Source of the DNA: Allobosea sp. CS1GBMeth4
GTDB lineage: Bacteria > Pseudomonadota > Alphaproteobacteria > Rhizobiales > Beijerinckiaceae
NCBI RefSeq assembly: GCF_900185715.1
Contig: NZ_FYAS01000043.1
Coordinates: 1-64,000, forward strand
Direction: 5' to 3'
Length of the DNA stretch: 64,000 bases
Shown here piece by piece: positions 48,173 through 58,025 of this stretch (position 1 is its first letter; each line of letters begins with the position of its first letter). The notes beneath the pieces were generated by a model. It was not told the origin of the DNA and ran no database searches. It was given only the letters and a program-made list of their open reading frames with translations. Position numbers and translations under genes: made by a program.

Positions 48173-50386
48173 TCACGCCACCACCCGCTCGACCCGGCTG
48201 ATCACCCGCTTCTCGCGCAGTTCGCTGATGATGGCGGAAAGGTGCTTCAGGTCCCAGACCGTCAGGTCGATGGTGACGTCGGTGAAGTCCGGCGTCGGAC
48301 GGACCATCGAGACCGCGTCGATATTGCCGTCATGCTCGGCGATGGTGGTGGTGATCTGCGCGAGCGAACCCGGCTCGTTGATCGAGTTGAGCTGGATCCG
48401 CGCCGGGAAGCGCTGCGGGCGCTTGTCGTCGAGGTCCCAGCGCACGTCGAGCCAGCGTTCCGGCTCGTTGTCGAAGGCGGCGAGCGAGGGCGACTGGATC
48501 GGATAGATCGTCACCGCCTCGCCGGGCGTCAGGATGCCGACGATGCGGTCGCCCGGCACGGCTCCGCCGCCCGGCGCGAAACGCACCGGCAGGTCGCCGC
48601 CGAGGCCGCGGATCGGGATCGCATCGGCGCCCGGCGCCTCGCTGGGGAGCTTGAACTTGAGGTTCTCGCCCTGGCGCAGCTCGAACCAGCCCTTGCCGGA
48701 CGGCTTCGCCTTGGCGTCGGCGCCGGCGCGCTTCTCCGGCTCGAGGTCGGGATAGACCGCCCTGACCACGTCGCCGGAGAACATCTCGCCGCGCCCGACG
48801 GCGGCGAGCACGTCGTCGACCGCGCTGCGGGCGAGCCGTTTCAGCGCCGCCTTCAGCTTGTCGTCCGAGAAGGGCCGCTCGGCCCGCATGAAGGCGCGCT
48901 CCAGGATCTGGCGGCCGAGGCCGGCATATTGCCGGCGCACGGCGGCGCGCGTGGCGCGGCGGATGGCGGCTCTCGCCTTGCCGGTGACGACCAGCGATTC
49001 CCAGGCCGCCGGCGGCGCCTGGCCCTCGGCGCGGGTGATCTCGACCTCGTCGCCGTTCTGGAGCTCGGTCAGGAGCGGGGCGATGCGGCCGTTGATCTTG
49101 GCGCCGACGGCGGTGTTGCCGACATCGGTATGGACCGCATAGGCGAAGTCGATCGGCGTCGCCCCGCGCGGCAGGGCGATCAGGCGTCCCTTGGGCGTGA
49201 AGCAGAAGACCTGGTCGTGGAAGAGCTCGAGCTTGGTGTGCTCGAGGAACTCCTCGGGATTGTCGCCCTCGGCCAGCAGGTCGACCGTGCGGCGCAGCCA
49301 TTGATAGGCGCGGCTCTCGTCGGCGGCGGCGACGACGCCGGTGGTGCGCCCGTCCTTGTAATGGGCATGGGCGGCGATGCCGTATTCGGCGACGCGGTCC
49401 ATCCGGTCGGTCCGGATCTGCAATTCGACGCGCTGGCGGCCGGGGCCCACCACGGTGGTGTGCAGGGAGCGGTAATCGTTCTGCTTGGGCGTCGAGATGT
49501 AGTCCTTGTAGCGGCCGGGCACCATCGGCCAGGTCATGTGGACGATGCCGAGCACGCGATAGCAGTCCTCGGGCAGGTCGACGATGACGCGGAAGCCGAA
49601 AATGTCGGAAAGCTGCTCGAAGGAGACGGACTTGCGCTCCATCTTCTTCCAGATCGAATAGGGACGCTTGCGCCGGCCATAGACCTGCGCCTCGATGCCG
49701 CGCTCGGCGAGCTTGGCCTTGAGGTCGCTCTCGATCTCGCCGATGACCTTGCCCTCGCGCTGCGTCACCTCCTCCAGGCGCTTGGTGATGGTGGCGTGCG
49801 CTTCCGGCTTGATGTGGCGGAAGGCGAGCTCCTCCAGTTCCTCGCGCAGCTCCTGCATGCCCATGCGGCCGGCGAGCGGCGCGTAGATCTCGATCGTCTC
49901 CTCGGCGATGCGCAGGCGCTTCTCGGGCGGCACATAGTGCAGCGTGCGCATGTTGTGCAGCCGGTCGGCGAGCTTGACCAGCAGCACGCGGATGTCGTCG
50001 ACGATGGCGAGGAGGAGCTTGCGGAAATTCTCGCCCTGCGCCGCCTTCTTCGAGACGAGGTCGAGCTTCTTGATCTTGGTCAGCCCGTCGACGAGGCGGC
50101 GGATATCGGGCCCGAACAGGGTCTCGATCTCCTCCAGCGTCGCCTCGGTGTCCTCGACGGTGTCGTGCAGGACGGCCGCCACGATGGTGGCGTCGTCGAG
50201 CTTCAGCTCGGTCAGGATCGCCGCGACTTCGAGCGGGTGGGCGAAGAACGGGTCGCCGGAGGCGCGCTTCTGCGTGCCGTGCGCACGCATGGCGTAGACA
50301 TAGGCGCGGTTGAGCAGCTCCTCGTCGGTGTTCGGGTTGTAGCGCTTGACCCGGTCGACAAGCTCATATTGCCGCATCATGCCCAT
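48173..50386 (-). CDS. rsh: Bifunctional (p)ppGpp synthetase/hydrolase Rsh (RelA/SpoT)
   Basis: Rsh makes and degrades the stringent-response alarmone. The 737-residue protein has an intact HD hydrolase domain (HPLEVAAILTELKLDDATIVAAVLHDTVEDT and ADRLHNMRTL), the synthetase region (YGRRKRPYSIWKKMERK, FGFRVIVDLPEDCYRVLG, DYISTPKQNDYRSLHTTVVG), a TGS domain (VFCFTPKGRLIALPRGATPIDFAYAVH) and a C-terminal ACT domain. No second RelA is in the window, so one protein probably does both jobs. ATG at 50386 has GGAG about 10 bases upstream. rpoZ lies upstream. Confidence 0.96.
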   Translation of the reverse strand: MGMMRQYELVDRVKRYNPNTDEELLNRAYVYAMRAHGTQKRASGDPFFAHPLEVAAILTELKLDDATIVAAVLHDTVEDTEATLEEIETLFGPDIRRLVDGLTKIKKLDLVSKKAAQGENFRKLLLAIVDDIRVLLVKLADRLHNMRTLHYVPPEKRLRIAEETIEIYAPLAGRMGMQELREELEELAFRHIKPEAHATITKRLEEVTQREGKVIGEIESDLKAKLAERGIEAQVYGRRKRPYSIWKKMERKSVSFEQLSDIFGFRVIVDLPEDCYRVLGIVHMTWPMVPGRYKDYISTPKQNDYRSLHTTVVGPGRQRVELQIRTDRMDRVAEYGIAAHAHYKDGRTTGVVAAADESRAYQWLRRTVDLLAEGDNPEEFLEHTKLELFHDQVFCFTPKGRLIALPRGATPIDFAYAVHTDVGNTAVGAKINGRIAPLLTELQNGDEVEITRAEGQAPPAAWESLVVTGKARAAIRRATRAAVRRQYAGLGRQILERAFMRAERPFSDDKLKAALKRLARSAVDDVLAAVGRGEMFSGDVVRAVYPDLEPEKRAGADAKAKPSGKGWFELRQGENLKFKLPSEAPGADAIPIRGLGGDLPVRFAPGGGAVPGDRIVGILTPGEAVTIYPIQSPSLAAFDNEPERWLDVRWDLDDKRPQRFPARIQLNSINEPGSLAQITTTIAEHDGNIDAVSMVRPTPDFTDVTIDLTVWDLKHLSAIISELREKRVISRVERVVA

Positions 50387-50482
50387 GCGGGCCGTACTCC
50401 GCCGCTCTGTTCAGTGGATTCGTCATCTATATCGACGATGGCGCCATGCCCCGGCAAGGCCAATCCGCACGGGGCCGGCATG

Positions 50483-50508
50483 AAAAAAGCCCGGCGGGGC
50501 CGGGCTTT
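50483..50508 (-). terminator. Intrinsic terminator between rpoZ and rsh
   Basis: On the minus strand, GCCCGGC-ccc-GCCGGGC is followed by six T residues. It lies 30 bases after the rpoZ stop, so rsh (start 50386) should have its own promoter or depend on read-through. Confidence 0.92.
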
Positions 50509-50537
50509 AGCAGATACCGTCAACGCTTTCCGACAGC

Positions 50538-50927
50538 TCAATCCTCGTCGTCGGCGCTCTCGGTCGGCGGGACGAGACCGTCGAGGCCGCGCAGCAGGTC
50601 CTCCTCGCTCATCCGGTCGAACTGGATCTCGGAATCGGGCGTGGCGGCCTGGGACGGCGAGGTCAGCAGCGGCACGGTGTCGGGCTCGGGCTCGTCGACC
50701 TCGACATGCTTCTGCAGCGAGTGGATCAGCTCTTCCTTGAGATCCTCGGGGGTGAGCTTCTCCTCGGCGATCTCGCGCAGCGCCACGACCGGGTTCTTGT
50801 CGTTGTCGCGCGGGACGAGGATCGAGGAGCCGGAGGCGATCATGCGGGCGCGATGGCTCGCGAGCAGGACGAGCTCGAAGCGGTTCTCGACCTTGTCGAT
50901 GCAATCCTCAACGGTGACGCGAGCCAT
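50538..50927 (-). CDS. rpoZ: RNA polymerase omega subunit
   Basis: The 129-residue protein opens with [33 protein letters not shown], the omega signature, and [16 protein letters not shown]. An acidic C-terminal tail follows, as usual in alphaproteobacteria. Omega helps assemble RNA polymerase and, in many bacteria, contributes to ppGpp binding, which fits its neighbour rsh. ATG at 50927 follows AAGGAG. Confidence 0.96.
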   Translation of the reverse strand: MARVTVEDCIDKVENRFELVLLASHRARMIASGSSILVPRDNDKNPVVALREIAEEKLTPEDLKEELIHSLQKHVEVDEPEPDTVPLLTSPSQAATPDSEIQFDRMSEEDLLRGLDGLVPPTESADDED

Positions 50928-51044
50928 TCGCGGCTCCTTCTGATCTTGCGCGATACGATGGAAAGGTTGAACGGCGCTCATACAGGTTGAAGCGGGCGGA
51001 TGCAAGGTTTTGCACCGCGCCGCCGGCGCCATATGGCAGCAGGC

Positions 51045-51935
51045 CTATTGCGGCGGGGCGATCGCCCTCAGCCATTCCCCGACGGCCTGGACATCGGGGC
51101 TGGCCAGGGTCTCGGCGGTGGCGACCAGATGGTAGTGGTGGCCCTCGATCACCGGGCCGAACGGATGGACGAGGATGCCGCGCGCAAGCTCGTCCTCGAC
51201 CAGAAGCAGGCTCGTGATGACGGCGCCCTGCCCCGCGACGGCGGCCTGAATGGCGTGGCTCTCGTCGGTGATGCGCAGTCCGGCCTCGACGTCCAGCCCC
51301 GGCACCTGCGCCAGCGCCTGCCAGCGGCGCCAGTCCGGCTGCAGGTCCCGGCGGTGCCATTCCGAATGGATCAGCGTCGCCGCGGTGAGATCGGCCGGGC
51401 CGCGCAGGCCGAGCGCGGGGCTGCACACCACGCCGAAGCGCTCCCGGCACAGGACCTCCGAGACCAGCCCCCCGAACGGCCCCGCGCCGTAACGCACCGC
51501 AACGTCGGCGGCGCCGCTCGCCAGGTCGACCGCCTCGTCGGAGGCATGCAGCCGCAGCGCGAATTGCGGCCAGCGCGACTGGAAGAGCCCCAGGGCCGGG
51601 ATCAGACGGCGGGCGGTGAAGAGCGTGGTCGCGCTGACCGTGACGGAGCTGCGCCGGGGCGGCGGCGCAAGCTCGGCGACGGCGCGCGCGATGGTGTCCA
51701 GGCTGTCCCGAAGCACCGGATAGAGATGCGCGCCGGCCTGCGTCAGCGAGACGCGCCGCACATGCCGCTCGAACAGCGGCAGGCCGAGCGTCGCCTCCAG
51801 CAGCCGCAGCTGGTGACTGATCGCGGTCGGTGTCACGCCCAGCTCCTCCGCCGCCTTGCGGAAGCTCAGATGCCGCGCCGCGGCCTCGAATGCGCGGAGC
51901 GCAGCCAGCGGCGGCAATTTGCGAGGAGCGGTCAT
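51045..51935 (-). CDS. LysR-family regulator (GcvA-like) divergent from azoR
   Basis: The 296-residue protein has the GcvA-type N-terminus LPPLAALRAFEAAARHLSFRKAAEELGVTPTAISHQLRLLEATLGLPLFERHVRRVSLTQAG in outline, and an effector domain with VDLASGAADVAVRYGAGPFGGLVSEVL and AGQGAVITSLLLVEDELARGILVHPFG. ATG at 51935 is taken; an in-frame TTG at 51947 is possible. It faces the azoreductase gene across a 118-base spacer and likely regulates it. Confidence 0.9.
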   Translation of the reverse strand: MTAPRKLPPLAALRAFEAAARHLSFRKAAEELGVTPTAISHQLRLLEATLGLPLFERHVRRVSLTQAGAHLYPVLRDSLDTIARAVAELAPPPRRSSVTVSATTLFTARRLIPALGLFQSRWPQFALRLHASDEAVDLASGAADVAVRYGAGPFGGLVSEVLCRERFGVVCSPALGLRGPADLTAATLIHSEWHRRDLQPDWRRWQALAQVPGLDVEAGLRITDESHAIQAAVAGQGAVITSLLLVEDELARGILVHPFGPVIEGHHYHLVATAETLASPDVQAVGEWLRAIAPPQ

Positions 51936-52053
51936 AGATGATTCCAACTCACCTATCGGCTGAGGAATTCGCCTTTGTCACCAAGGTAGATAGCGACGTA
52001 TTCGCAGGATAGCGAGATTTTCGCATGAGCAGTTCGGTTCCATGGAGATCGCC

Positions 52054-52761
52054 ATGCCTCCCTTCCAGATCCTGCAGATCGATGCCAGCGCCCGCCCCGG
52101 CCTGTCCGGAACGGACCCGCGCGGATCGCACACCCGCCGCCTGACGCGCCGCTTCGTCGAGCGCTGGCGCGCGGCGCGGCTGGCGGACGCGGTGACCTAT
52201 CGCGATATCGGGCAGCGTCCGCCCTCGCCCGTCACCGGCGCGTGGATCGCGGCCGCCTTCACCCCGCCCGAGCGCCGGGATGCGGCGGCGCAGGCCGCGC
52301 TCGCCGAGAGCGACATGCTGGTGCAGGAGCTGCTGCGCGCCGACCTCGTCGTGATCGGCGCGCCGATGTACAATTTCGGGCTTCCGGCCCAGCTCAAGGC
52401 CTGGGTCGACAATGTCGTCCGGGTCGGCGTCACCTTCGGGTTCGACCGCAGCCGACCGGGCGAGCCCTATTGGCCGATGCTGCCGCCGGGCAAGCGCCTC
52501 GTCATCCTCTCCTCGCGCGGCGACTACGGCTATGATGCCGGCGGCCGATTGGAGGCGGTGAACCTGGTCGAGCGCGGCCTGACGGTCCCGATGGCCTATC
52601 TCGGCCTGACCGAGACGCATGCGATCGCCATCGAATACGACGAGTTCGGCGGCGAGCGTCTGGAAGCGTCGATCGCGGCGGCAGAGGCCGAGATCGACCG
52701 GCTTGTCGACGGGCTGGCGCTGGAGATCACCGACGGCGCCGATCGTGCGTCGGCGGCCTGA
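52054..52761 (+). CDS. FMN-dependent NADH-azoreductase (AzoR-like)
   Basis: The 235-residue flavodoxin-fold protein has the FMN-binding start ILQIDASARPGLSGTDPRGSHTRRLTRRFVERW, ADLVVIGAPMYNFGLPAQLKAWVDNVVRVGVTF and LVILSSRGDYGY. AzoR enzymes reduce azo dyes and, more physiologically, quinones by two electrons. ATG at 52054 follows GGAG by 6 bases and is preferred over the ATG 12 bases earlier. A divergent LysR gene suggests inducible expression. Confidence 0.92.
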   Translation: MPPFQILQIDASARPGLSGTDPRGSHTRRLTRRFVERWRAARLADAVTYRDIGQRPPSPVTGAWIAAAFTPPERRDAAAQAALAESDMLVQELLRADLVVIGAPMYNFGLPAQLKAWVDNVVRVGVTFGFDRSRPGEPYWPMLPPGKRLVILSSRGDYGYDAGGRLEAVNLVERGLTVPMAYLGLTETHAIAIEYDEFGGERLEASIAAAEAEIDRLVDGLALEITDGADRASAA

Positions 52762-52780
52762 GCAGCGTCGCGGCCGGCCG

Positions 52781-54484
52781 TCACAGCCCGCGCATGCGCG
52801 CCACGAGCTCCTCGACCAGGAGCTCGCGGCGTTCGGCCTCGGCGGGCGCCCGGCCGGCCATGGCCGGCAGCTCCTCCGGCCGCTGCTCCAGGAAGCGCAT
52901 GCGCATCGTCGTCGCCACGGCCTCGCCGAACGCGATCGCCTCGCGATTGCCGATCGAGGAGAGGAAGGCGATGGTGCTGGCGGACGCGTCGGCGATCGCG
53001 GCGCGGATGATCTGCTGGTCGCGCTCGTTGGAGAGCCGCATGGCGAAGACGGTCGAGCATTGCGACAGGATGGTCGGGTCGAGCTCGCCCGGGCGCTGCG
53101 TCACGACCCCGAGATAGGCGCCGTATTTGCGCCCTTCCTTGGCGATGCGGGCGATGGCCTGGCGCGTCGGCAGGAAACCCAGCGCCTGATCCTGCGGCAC
53201 GTAGCGATGCGCCTCCTCGCACAGCAGCAGGATTTCGTAGCCGCCGCGGCCGGCCATGGCGAGGTCGAAGGCGAGACGGGCCAGGCTGGAGGCCACGGCG
53301 TTGAGGACCTCCGACGGCAAGCCGGCGAGCTGGAACACGGTGATGGGCCGGCCCTTGTGCGGCACCCGGAAGATCTGGGCGATCACCGGCGCGATCGTCT
53401 CCATGCTGTTGGCATGGGCGAACAGGAAGCCGTAGCGCGGATCGGCGTGCAGCGTCTCCAGCCTCACCCTGAGCGAGCGCAGCGTCGTGCGCGGGTAGCG
53501 CTGCTCGTGCAGGCCGATCAGCTCGTCGATCGCGGCGAAGAGGTCGGCGATGCGGTAGGGAGAGGCGAGTTCGGCCGTGCCGGCGCTATCGGCCGGCCGG
53601 CGCTGGGCGGGATCGAGCGGCCGCTTCAGCACGCTGCTGCCGAGATCGCGCGCCATGTCATGGGCCGGGACGACGCGGTAGCGGCTGCGCGCGACGGCGA
53701 TGGTCTCGCGCAGGATCTCGGCCTCGTCCTCGAGCGGCGGCCGGCCGCGGAAGACGATGTCGGCGAACTCCTCGAAACGGAACAGCCAGAACGGCAGATC
53801 GAGGGTGCCCGCGTCGATGCGGACGGAGCTGTCCGGAAAGGCGTGCGCGTATTCATTGTGCGGATCGAGGACCAGCACGCGCAGATTCGGCTTGGCCGCG
53901 ACGGCCTTGCGCAGCATCAGGGCGACCGCGCTCGACTTGCCGACGCCGGTGGTCCCGAGCACCGCGAAATGGCGCGCGAGCAGCCGCTCCATGTCGACGC
54001 TCGCCGGGATCGCGGCATCCTGCGTCAGGGTCCCGACGACCACGCCCTTGCGCTGGCCGAGGTCATGGATGCGTTCGAGATCGCGCGAGCGGATGCGGTG
54101 CGCCGGCGCACCGATCGGCGGATAGGCGGTGATGCCGCTGTCGAAGCGCGCCGCGCCATGCTCGCCGTCGACGACCTCGCCGAGCAGCTCGACCTCGACC
54201 GCGATCGGATTGAGGCCGGCCTCGTCCCAGGTTCCCTGCTGCGCGCGCATCTCGTAGACGAGGCCGACGATGCGGCTGCCGCCGAGGCTGATCGAGACGA
54301 GACGGCCGACCACCCAGGGATTGGCGGCGCCGGCGAGCGGGCCCTGGACGGTTGCCGCGATGGTCGCGCGCGAGCCCGAACAGGCGACGACGCGGCCGAT
54401 GATGCGATCCTCGGCCTGACTCGGCGCACGCCTGTCGGGCGAGATGTCGTCGTGGAACTGCCGATGGTCGGCGGGAAGCTGCAT
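52781..54484 (-). CDS. HerA-like ATPase (DUF87)
   Basis: The 567-residue protein has an N-terminal HAS-barrel-like beta domain (about 25–110, IIGRVVACSGSRATIAATV) and a FtsK/HerA ATPase core with Walker A LGTTGVGKSS (about 176–185) and Walker B ILLLCEEAHRY. The arginine-finger region VVTQRPGELDPTILSQCSTVFAMRLSN follows. HerA proteins form hexameric DNA translocases with the nuclease NurA in archaea, and occur with Sir2-like effectors in some defence systems. No NurA, Sir2 or other effector gene is adjacent, so a housekeeping role is more likely. Confidence 0.9.
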   Translation of the reverse strand: MQLPADHRQFHDDISPDRRAPSQAEDRIIGRVVACSGSRATIAATVQGPLAGAANPWVVGRLVSISLGGSRIVGLVYEMRAQQGTWDEAGLNPIAVEVELLGEVVDGEHGAARFDSGITAYPPIGAPAHRIRSRDLERIHDLGQRKGVVVGTLTQDAAIPASVDMERLLARHFAVLGTTGVGKSSAVALMLRKAVAAKPNLRVLVLDPHNEYAHAFPDSSVRIDAGTLDLPFWLFRFEEFADIVFRGRPPLEDEAEILRETIAVARSRYRVVPAHDMARDLGSSVLKRPLDPAQRRPADSAGTAELASPYRIADLFAAIDELIGLHEQRYPRTTLRSLRVRLETLHADPRYGFLFAHANSMETIAPVIAQIFRVPHKGRPITVFQLAGLPSEVLNAVASSLARLAFDLAMAGRGGYEILLLCEEAHRYVPQDQALGFLPTRQAIARIAKEGRKYGAYLGVVTQRPGELDPTILSQCSTVFAMRLSNERDQQIIRAAIADASASTIAFLSSIGNREAIAFGEAVATTMRMRFLEQRPEELPAMAGRAPAEAERRELLVEELVARMRGL

Positions 54485-54683
54485 GGCGGGCCCGGAACCT
54501 CTTGGCGCGAGCGGACAGGCTAGGGCCCAGCCCTTAACAACAGGCATACGCGGCCGGGGGGCGCCGGAAGACTGCCCTGCCACGCGCGCCATCGATCAAG
54601 GATGCTGACAGCGTCGATCACATCGCCTGCCTTGAACCCGCGCCGGCCGCGGCGTAGACGGCGAGGGACGAGGGGGCGATCCG

Positions 54684-55436
54684 ATGACGCAGAACCGCTT
54701 GCGCCTGGGCGTGAACATCGACCATGTCGCGACCGTGCGGAACGCACGCGGCGGCGCCCTGCCCGACCCGGTGCGCGCCGCCCTCCTCGCCGTCGCCGCC
54801 GGCGCCGACGGCATCACCGCCCATCTGCGCGAGGACCGGCGCCATATCCGCGACGCCGACATGGCGCGGCTCGCGACCGAATTGTCGAAGCCGCTGAATT
54901 TCGAGATGGCCGCGACGGCCGAGATGATCGGCCTCGCCGAGACGCTGCAGCCGCATGCGGCCTGCCTGGTGCCGGAGAAGCGCGAGGAGCGCACCACGGA
55001 AGGCGGGCTCGACGTGGTCGGCCAGGCCGACGCGCTCAGCCGGCCGATCGCCCGGCTGAAGGCCGCCGGCTGCCGCGTCTCGCTGTTCATCGAGGCGGAC
55101 GAGGCGCCGATCGCGATGGCGGCGAAGCTCGGCGCACCGGTGGTCGAGCTCCATACCGGCACCTGGTGCCATGCCGTCGCCGACGGCCATGGCGACAAGG
55201 CCGAGGCGGAATTCCGGCGGCTCGCCAGGGGCGCGGCCTTCGCCGCATCGCTCGGGCTCGAGGTGCATGCCGGGCACGGGCTCGACTACGACACCGCCCG
55301 CCGGCTCGCCGGCGTCGCGGCCTTCGCCGAGTTCAACATCGGCCATTTCCTGGTCGGCGAAGCGATCTTCGTCGGGCTGGAGACCGCGATCGCCACGATG
55401 CGGCGGGCGATGGACGAGGGACGCGCGGCCGGTTAA
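54684..55436 (+). CDS. pdxJ: Pyridoxine 5'-phosphate synthase
   Basis: PdxJ closes the pyridoxine ring from 1-deoxyxylulose phosphate and aminoacetone phosphate derivatives. The 250-residue TIM-barrel protein shows [64 protein letters not shown] and [16 protein letters not shown] at 54684 follows a purine-rich GAGGGGG stretch. acpS starts 9 bases after the stop. Confidence 0.96.
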   Translation: MTQNRLRLGVNIDHVATVRNARGGALPDPVRAALLAVAAGADGITAHLREDRRHIRDADMARLATELSKPLNFEMAATAEMIGLAETLQPHAACLVPEKREERTTEGGLDVVGQADALSRPIARLKAAGCRVSLFIEADEAPIAMAAKLGAPVVELHTGTWCHAVADGHGDKAEAEFRRLARGAAFAASLGLEVHAGHGLDYDTARRLAGVAAFAEFNIGHFLVGEAIFVGLETAIATMRRAMDEGRAAG

Positions 55437-55445
55437 ATCGGCCGG

Positions 55446-55856
55446 ATGATCCTCGGCATCGGCTCCGATCTCTGCGACATCCGCCGCATCGAGACCTCGC
55501 TCGCCCGCTTCGGCGCGCGCTTCACGCAGCGCGTCTTCACCGAGGGGGAGCAGGCGAGATCCGATCGCCGCGCCACCCGCGCCGCCTCCTATGCCCGCCG
55601 CTTCGCCGCCAAGGAAGCCTGCTCCAAGGCGCTCGGCACGGGCATCAGGTCGGGCGTGTTCTGGCGCGACATGGAGGTGGTGAACCTGCCGAGCGGGCGG
55701 CCGACCATGCGGCTTTCCGGCGGCGCCGCGGCGCGCCTCGCCGAGATGACGCCGCCCGGGCACGAGGCGGTCCTGCATGTGTCGCTGACCGACGACCCGC
55801 CTCTCGCCCAGGCCTTCGTGGTGATCGAGGCCAGGCCGATCCGGCCCGACCTCTAA
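55446..55856 (+). CDS. acpS: Holo-[acyl-carrier-protein] synthase
   Basis: AcpS attaches 4'-phosphopantetheine to ACP. The 136-residue protein has the metal-binding Asp8 in [12 protein letters not shown] and Glu57 in [14 protein letters not shown], plus FTEGEQA and the C-terminal [18 protein letters not shown]. In many relatives lepB follows directly; here a minus-strand aqpZ and a plus-strand mscS lie between. Confidence 0.96.
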   Translation: MILGIGSDLCDIRRIETSLARFGARFTQRVFTEGEQARSDRRATRAASYARRFAAKEACSKALGTGIRSGVFWRDMEVVNLPSGRPTMRLSGGAAARLAEMTPPGHEAVLHVSLTDDPPLAQAFVVIEARPIRPDL

Positions 55857-55867
55857 ACAGCGGCGCC

Positions 55868-56599
55868 TTACTCCGCCGGCGCCGGCGTCACGCCGGTGAT
55901 CTGCGCCGTCGGCTCGTCGCCGAGCCAGCGATAGACGACGCCGCCCAGCACGCCGCCGATGATCGGCGCCAGCCAGAACAGCCAGAGCTGCTGCAGGGCC
56001 CAGCCGCCGACGAAGAGCGCCGGCCCGGTCGAGCGCGCCGGATTGACCGAGGTGTTGGTCACCGGGATGCTGACGAGATGGATCAGCGTGAGGCCGAGGC
56101 CGATGGCGAGCGGCGCGAAGCCGGCCGGCGCCTTGCCATGGGTCGCGCCCATGATGATGAACAGGAACATCATGGTCATCACGACCTCGGTGAGGAAGGC
56201 CGAGGCCAGCCCGTATTTGCCGGGGGAGTGCTCGCCGAAGCCGTTCGAGGCGAAGCCCTTGGCGAGGTCGAAGCCGGGCGCGCCGACCGCGATGAAGTAG
56301 AGCACGGTCGCGGCGAGGATGGCGCCGACGACCTGCGCGATGATGTAGGGAATGACCTGGCCGGCGGGGAAGCGCCCGCCGACGGCGAGACCGACCGTGA
56401 CGGCCGGGTTGAGATGGCAGCCCGAGATATGGCCGATCGAATAGGCCATGGTGACCACGGTCAGGCCGAAGGCGAGCGAGACACCGAGGAGGCCGATACC
56501 GACCTGCGGGAAGCCCGCAGCGATCACGGCGCTGCCGCAGCCGGCGAAGGTCAGCCAGAAGGTCCCGATCACTTCCGCGACATAGTTTCTGGTGCTCAT
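55868..56599 (-). CDS. aqpZ: Aquaporin Z
   Basis: AqpZ is a water channel of the inner membrane. The 243-residue MIP-family protein has six helices, both NPA boxes (HLNPAVTVG about residue 64 and SVNPARSTG about residue 186, with the selectivity Arg), the start [26 protein letters not shown], and no glycerol-channel insertion. ATG at 56599 follows AAAGGG. It faces the MscS gene across a 188-base spacer; both suit a response to osmotic change. Confidence 0.95.
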   Translation of the reverse strand: MSTRNYVAEVIGTFWLTFAGCGSAVIAAGFPQVGIGLLGVSLAFGLTVVTMAYSIGHISGCHLNPAVTVGLAVGGRFPAGQVIPYIIAQVVGAILAATVLYFIAVGAPGFDLAKGFASNGFGEHSPGKYGLASAFLTEVVMTMMFLFIIMGATHGKAPAGFAPLAIGLGLTLIHLVSIPVTNTSVNPARSTGPALFVGGWALQQLWLFWLAPIIGGVLGGVVYRWLGDEPTAQITGVTPAPAE

Positions 56600-56787
56600 G
56601 TCGATTCGCCCTTTGGTTGCGATCGCGGGACTGTGATCCCGTCGAGAACGAGCGTCAATCGCCGGAGATCGCCCGCGCGCCGGCAAATCCGGCCGGAGCG
56701 GCGCACGCCCAGCGTGTGCTGCATCCTTTCGCCCGTTGAGGCGTTGCAGCAGGCGAGGCTGCAAGCGCTCAGGCAGGGGAAACGGGC

Positions 56788-57897
56788 ATGTTCGAGGCGT
56801 TCGTCGCGGGTGTGGAAGCCCGGCTCTCCTGGCTGCCCGCCTGGAGCGTCAGCCTCGCCCTGTTCACGCTCGCGCTCGCCCTGGCGCTGACCGTCCACCG
56901 CATCGCCTACGAGATCATGACCCGTATCGTCGCCGGCTGGGATCTGTTCTGGCGCTCGCTGGTGTCGCGCACCTACGGCCCGGCGCGGTTCACGGTGATC
57001 ACGCTGGCCCTCTCCTTCGCCGCCTCGGTCGCACCGCTGTCGGACACGCAGGCCGCGCTGATCCGGCACGGGCTGCTGATCTGCTTCGTCGCGCTCGTCG
57101 CCTGGCTCGCCAAGACCGCGCTGCACATCTGGACCACCGTCTATCTGCGCCGCTTCAAGCTGGACGCCGAGGACAACCTGCTGGCGCGCAAGCATGTGAC
57201 GCAGACGCGCATCCTGCGCCGGATCGCCGAGATCCTGATCGTGATCATCGCGTTCGCGGCGATGCTGATGACCTTCGACGGCGTAAGGCAATACGGGGTC
57301 AGCCTGCTCGCCTCGGCGGGCGCGGCCGGCCTCGTCGCCGGCCTCGCCCTGCAGCCGGTGCTGAAGAACGTCTTCGCCGGCATCCAGCTCGCGGTGACCC
57401 AGCCGATCCGGATCGACGACGCCGTGCTGATCGAAGGCGAATGGGGCAATGTCGAGGAGATCACCTCGACCTATGTGGTGATCCGGCTGTGGGACTGGCG
57501 CCGGCTGATCCTGCCGCTCAACTACTTCATGGAGAAGCCGTTCCAGAACTGGACCCGCGACGACGCGGCGCTGATCGGCACGGTGATGATCTATCTCGAC
57601 TACGCGACGCCGATCGAGGCGGTGCGGCGCAAGGTCGAGGAGATCGCCGCCGCCTCGAAGCTGTGGGACCGGCGGGTGGTCAATGTCCAGGTCACCGATT
57701 TCAGGCAATCGACGATGGAGGTGCGCATCCTGGTCAGCGCCGGCACCTCGCCGAAGGTGTTCGACATGCGCTGCGAGATGCGCGAGAAGCTCGTCGCCTT
57801 CCTGCAGCGCGAATATCCGCACGCCCTGCCGCGGATCAGGGCGGAGCAGACGCCGCCGGCGCAGGGCGCCGCCGTCGCCGCGGCAACGGTGCAATGA
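56788..57897 (+). CDS. MscS-family mechanosensitive ion channel
   Basis: The 369-residue protein has four hydrophobic segments (about 20–40, 70–85, 92–112 and 145–165), then the pore-lining TM3 ([40 protein letters not shown]) and the beta domain ([35 protein letters not shown]). It lacks the large periplasmic domain of MscK types. It likely gates under hypo-osmotic shock. ATG at 56788 follows GCAGGGGAAACGGGC. Confidence 0.93.
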   Translation: MFEAFVAGVEARLSWLPAWSVSLALFTLALALALTVHRIAYEIMTRIVAGWDLFWRSLVSRTYGPARFTVITLALSFAASVAPLSDTQAALIRHGLLICFVALVAWLAKTALHIWTTVYLRRFKLDAEDNLLARKHVTQTRILRRIAEILIVIIAFAAMLMTFDGVRQYGVSLLASAGAAGLVAGLALQPVLKNVFAGIQLAVTQPIRIDDAVLIEGEWGNVEEITSTYVVIRLWDWRRLILPLNYFMEKPFQNWTRDDAALIGTVMIYLDYATPIEAVRRKVEEIAAASKLWDRRVVNVQVTDFRQSTMEVRILVSAGTSPKVFDMRCEMREKLVAFLQREYPHALPRIRAEQTPPAQGAAVAAATVQ

Positions 57898-57953
57898 GCC
57901 GGGGGACCCACCATATTGTCGCCGCCCCGCCGGGGCAGCACGGACGGCCCGCG

Positions 57954-57990
57954 CAAAAGTGCTTTCCACTTTGCCGGAACATGCTCTAGA
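57954..57990. repeat. Palindromic repeat related to family A (partial, copy 3)
   Basis: AAAAGTG-CTTTC-CACTTT forms a hairpin followed by GCCGGAACATGCTCTAGA. The AACATGCTCTAG end matches the family A ends at 5558 and 61314, but the inner part differs. It lies in the 128 bases between mscS and lepB. Confidence 0.6.
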
Positions 57991-58025
57991 CCGCGCACGA
58001 GAACAGTAGCCAGCAGGAGCCACGT

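Noticed and set aside
52781-54484. HerA-like ATPase as part of an anti-phage system.
   Set aside because: No Sir2, NurA, DUF4297 or other effector gene is adjacent; neighbours are azoR and pdxJ. A lone HerA is more likely housekeeping.
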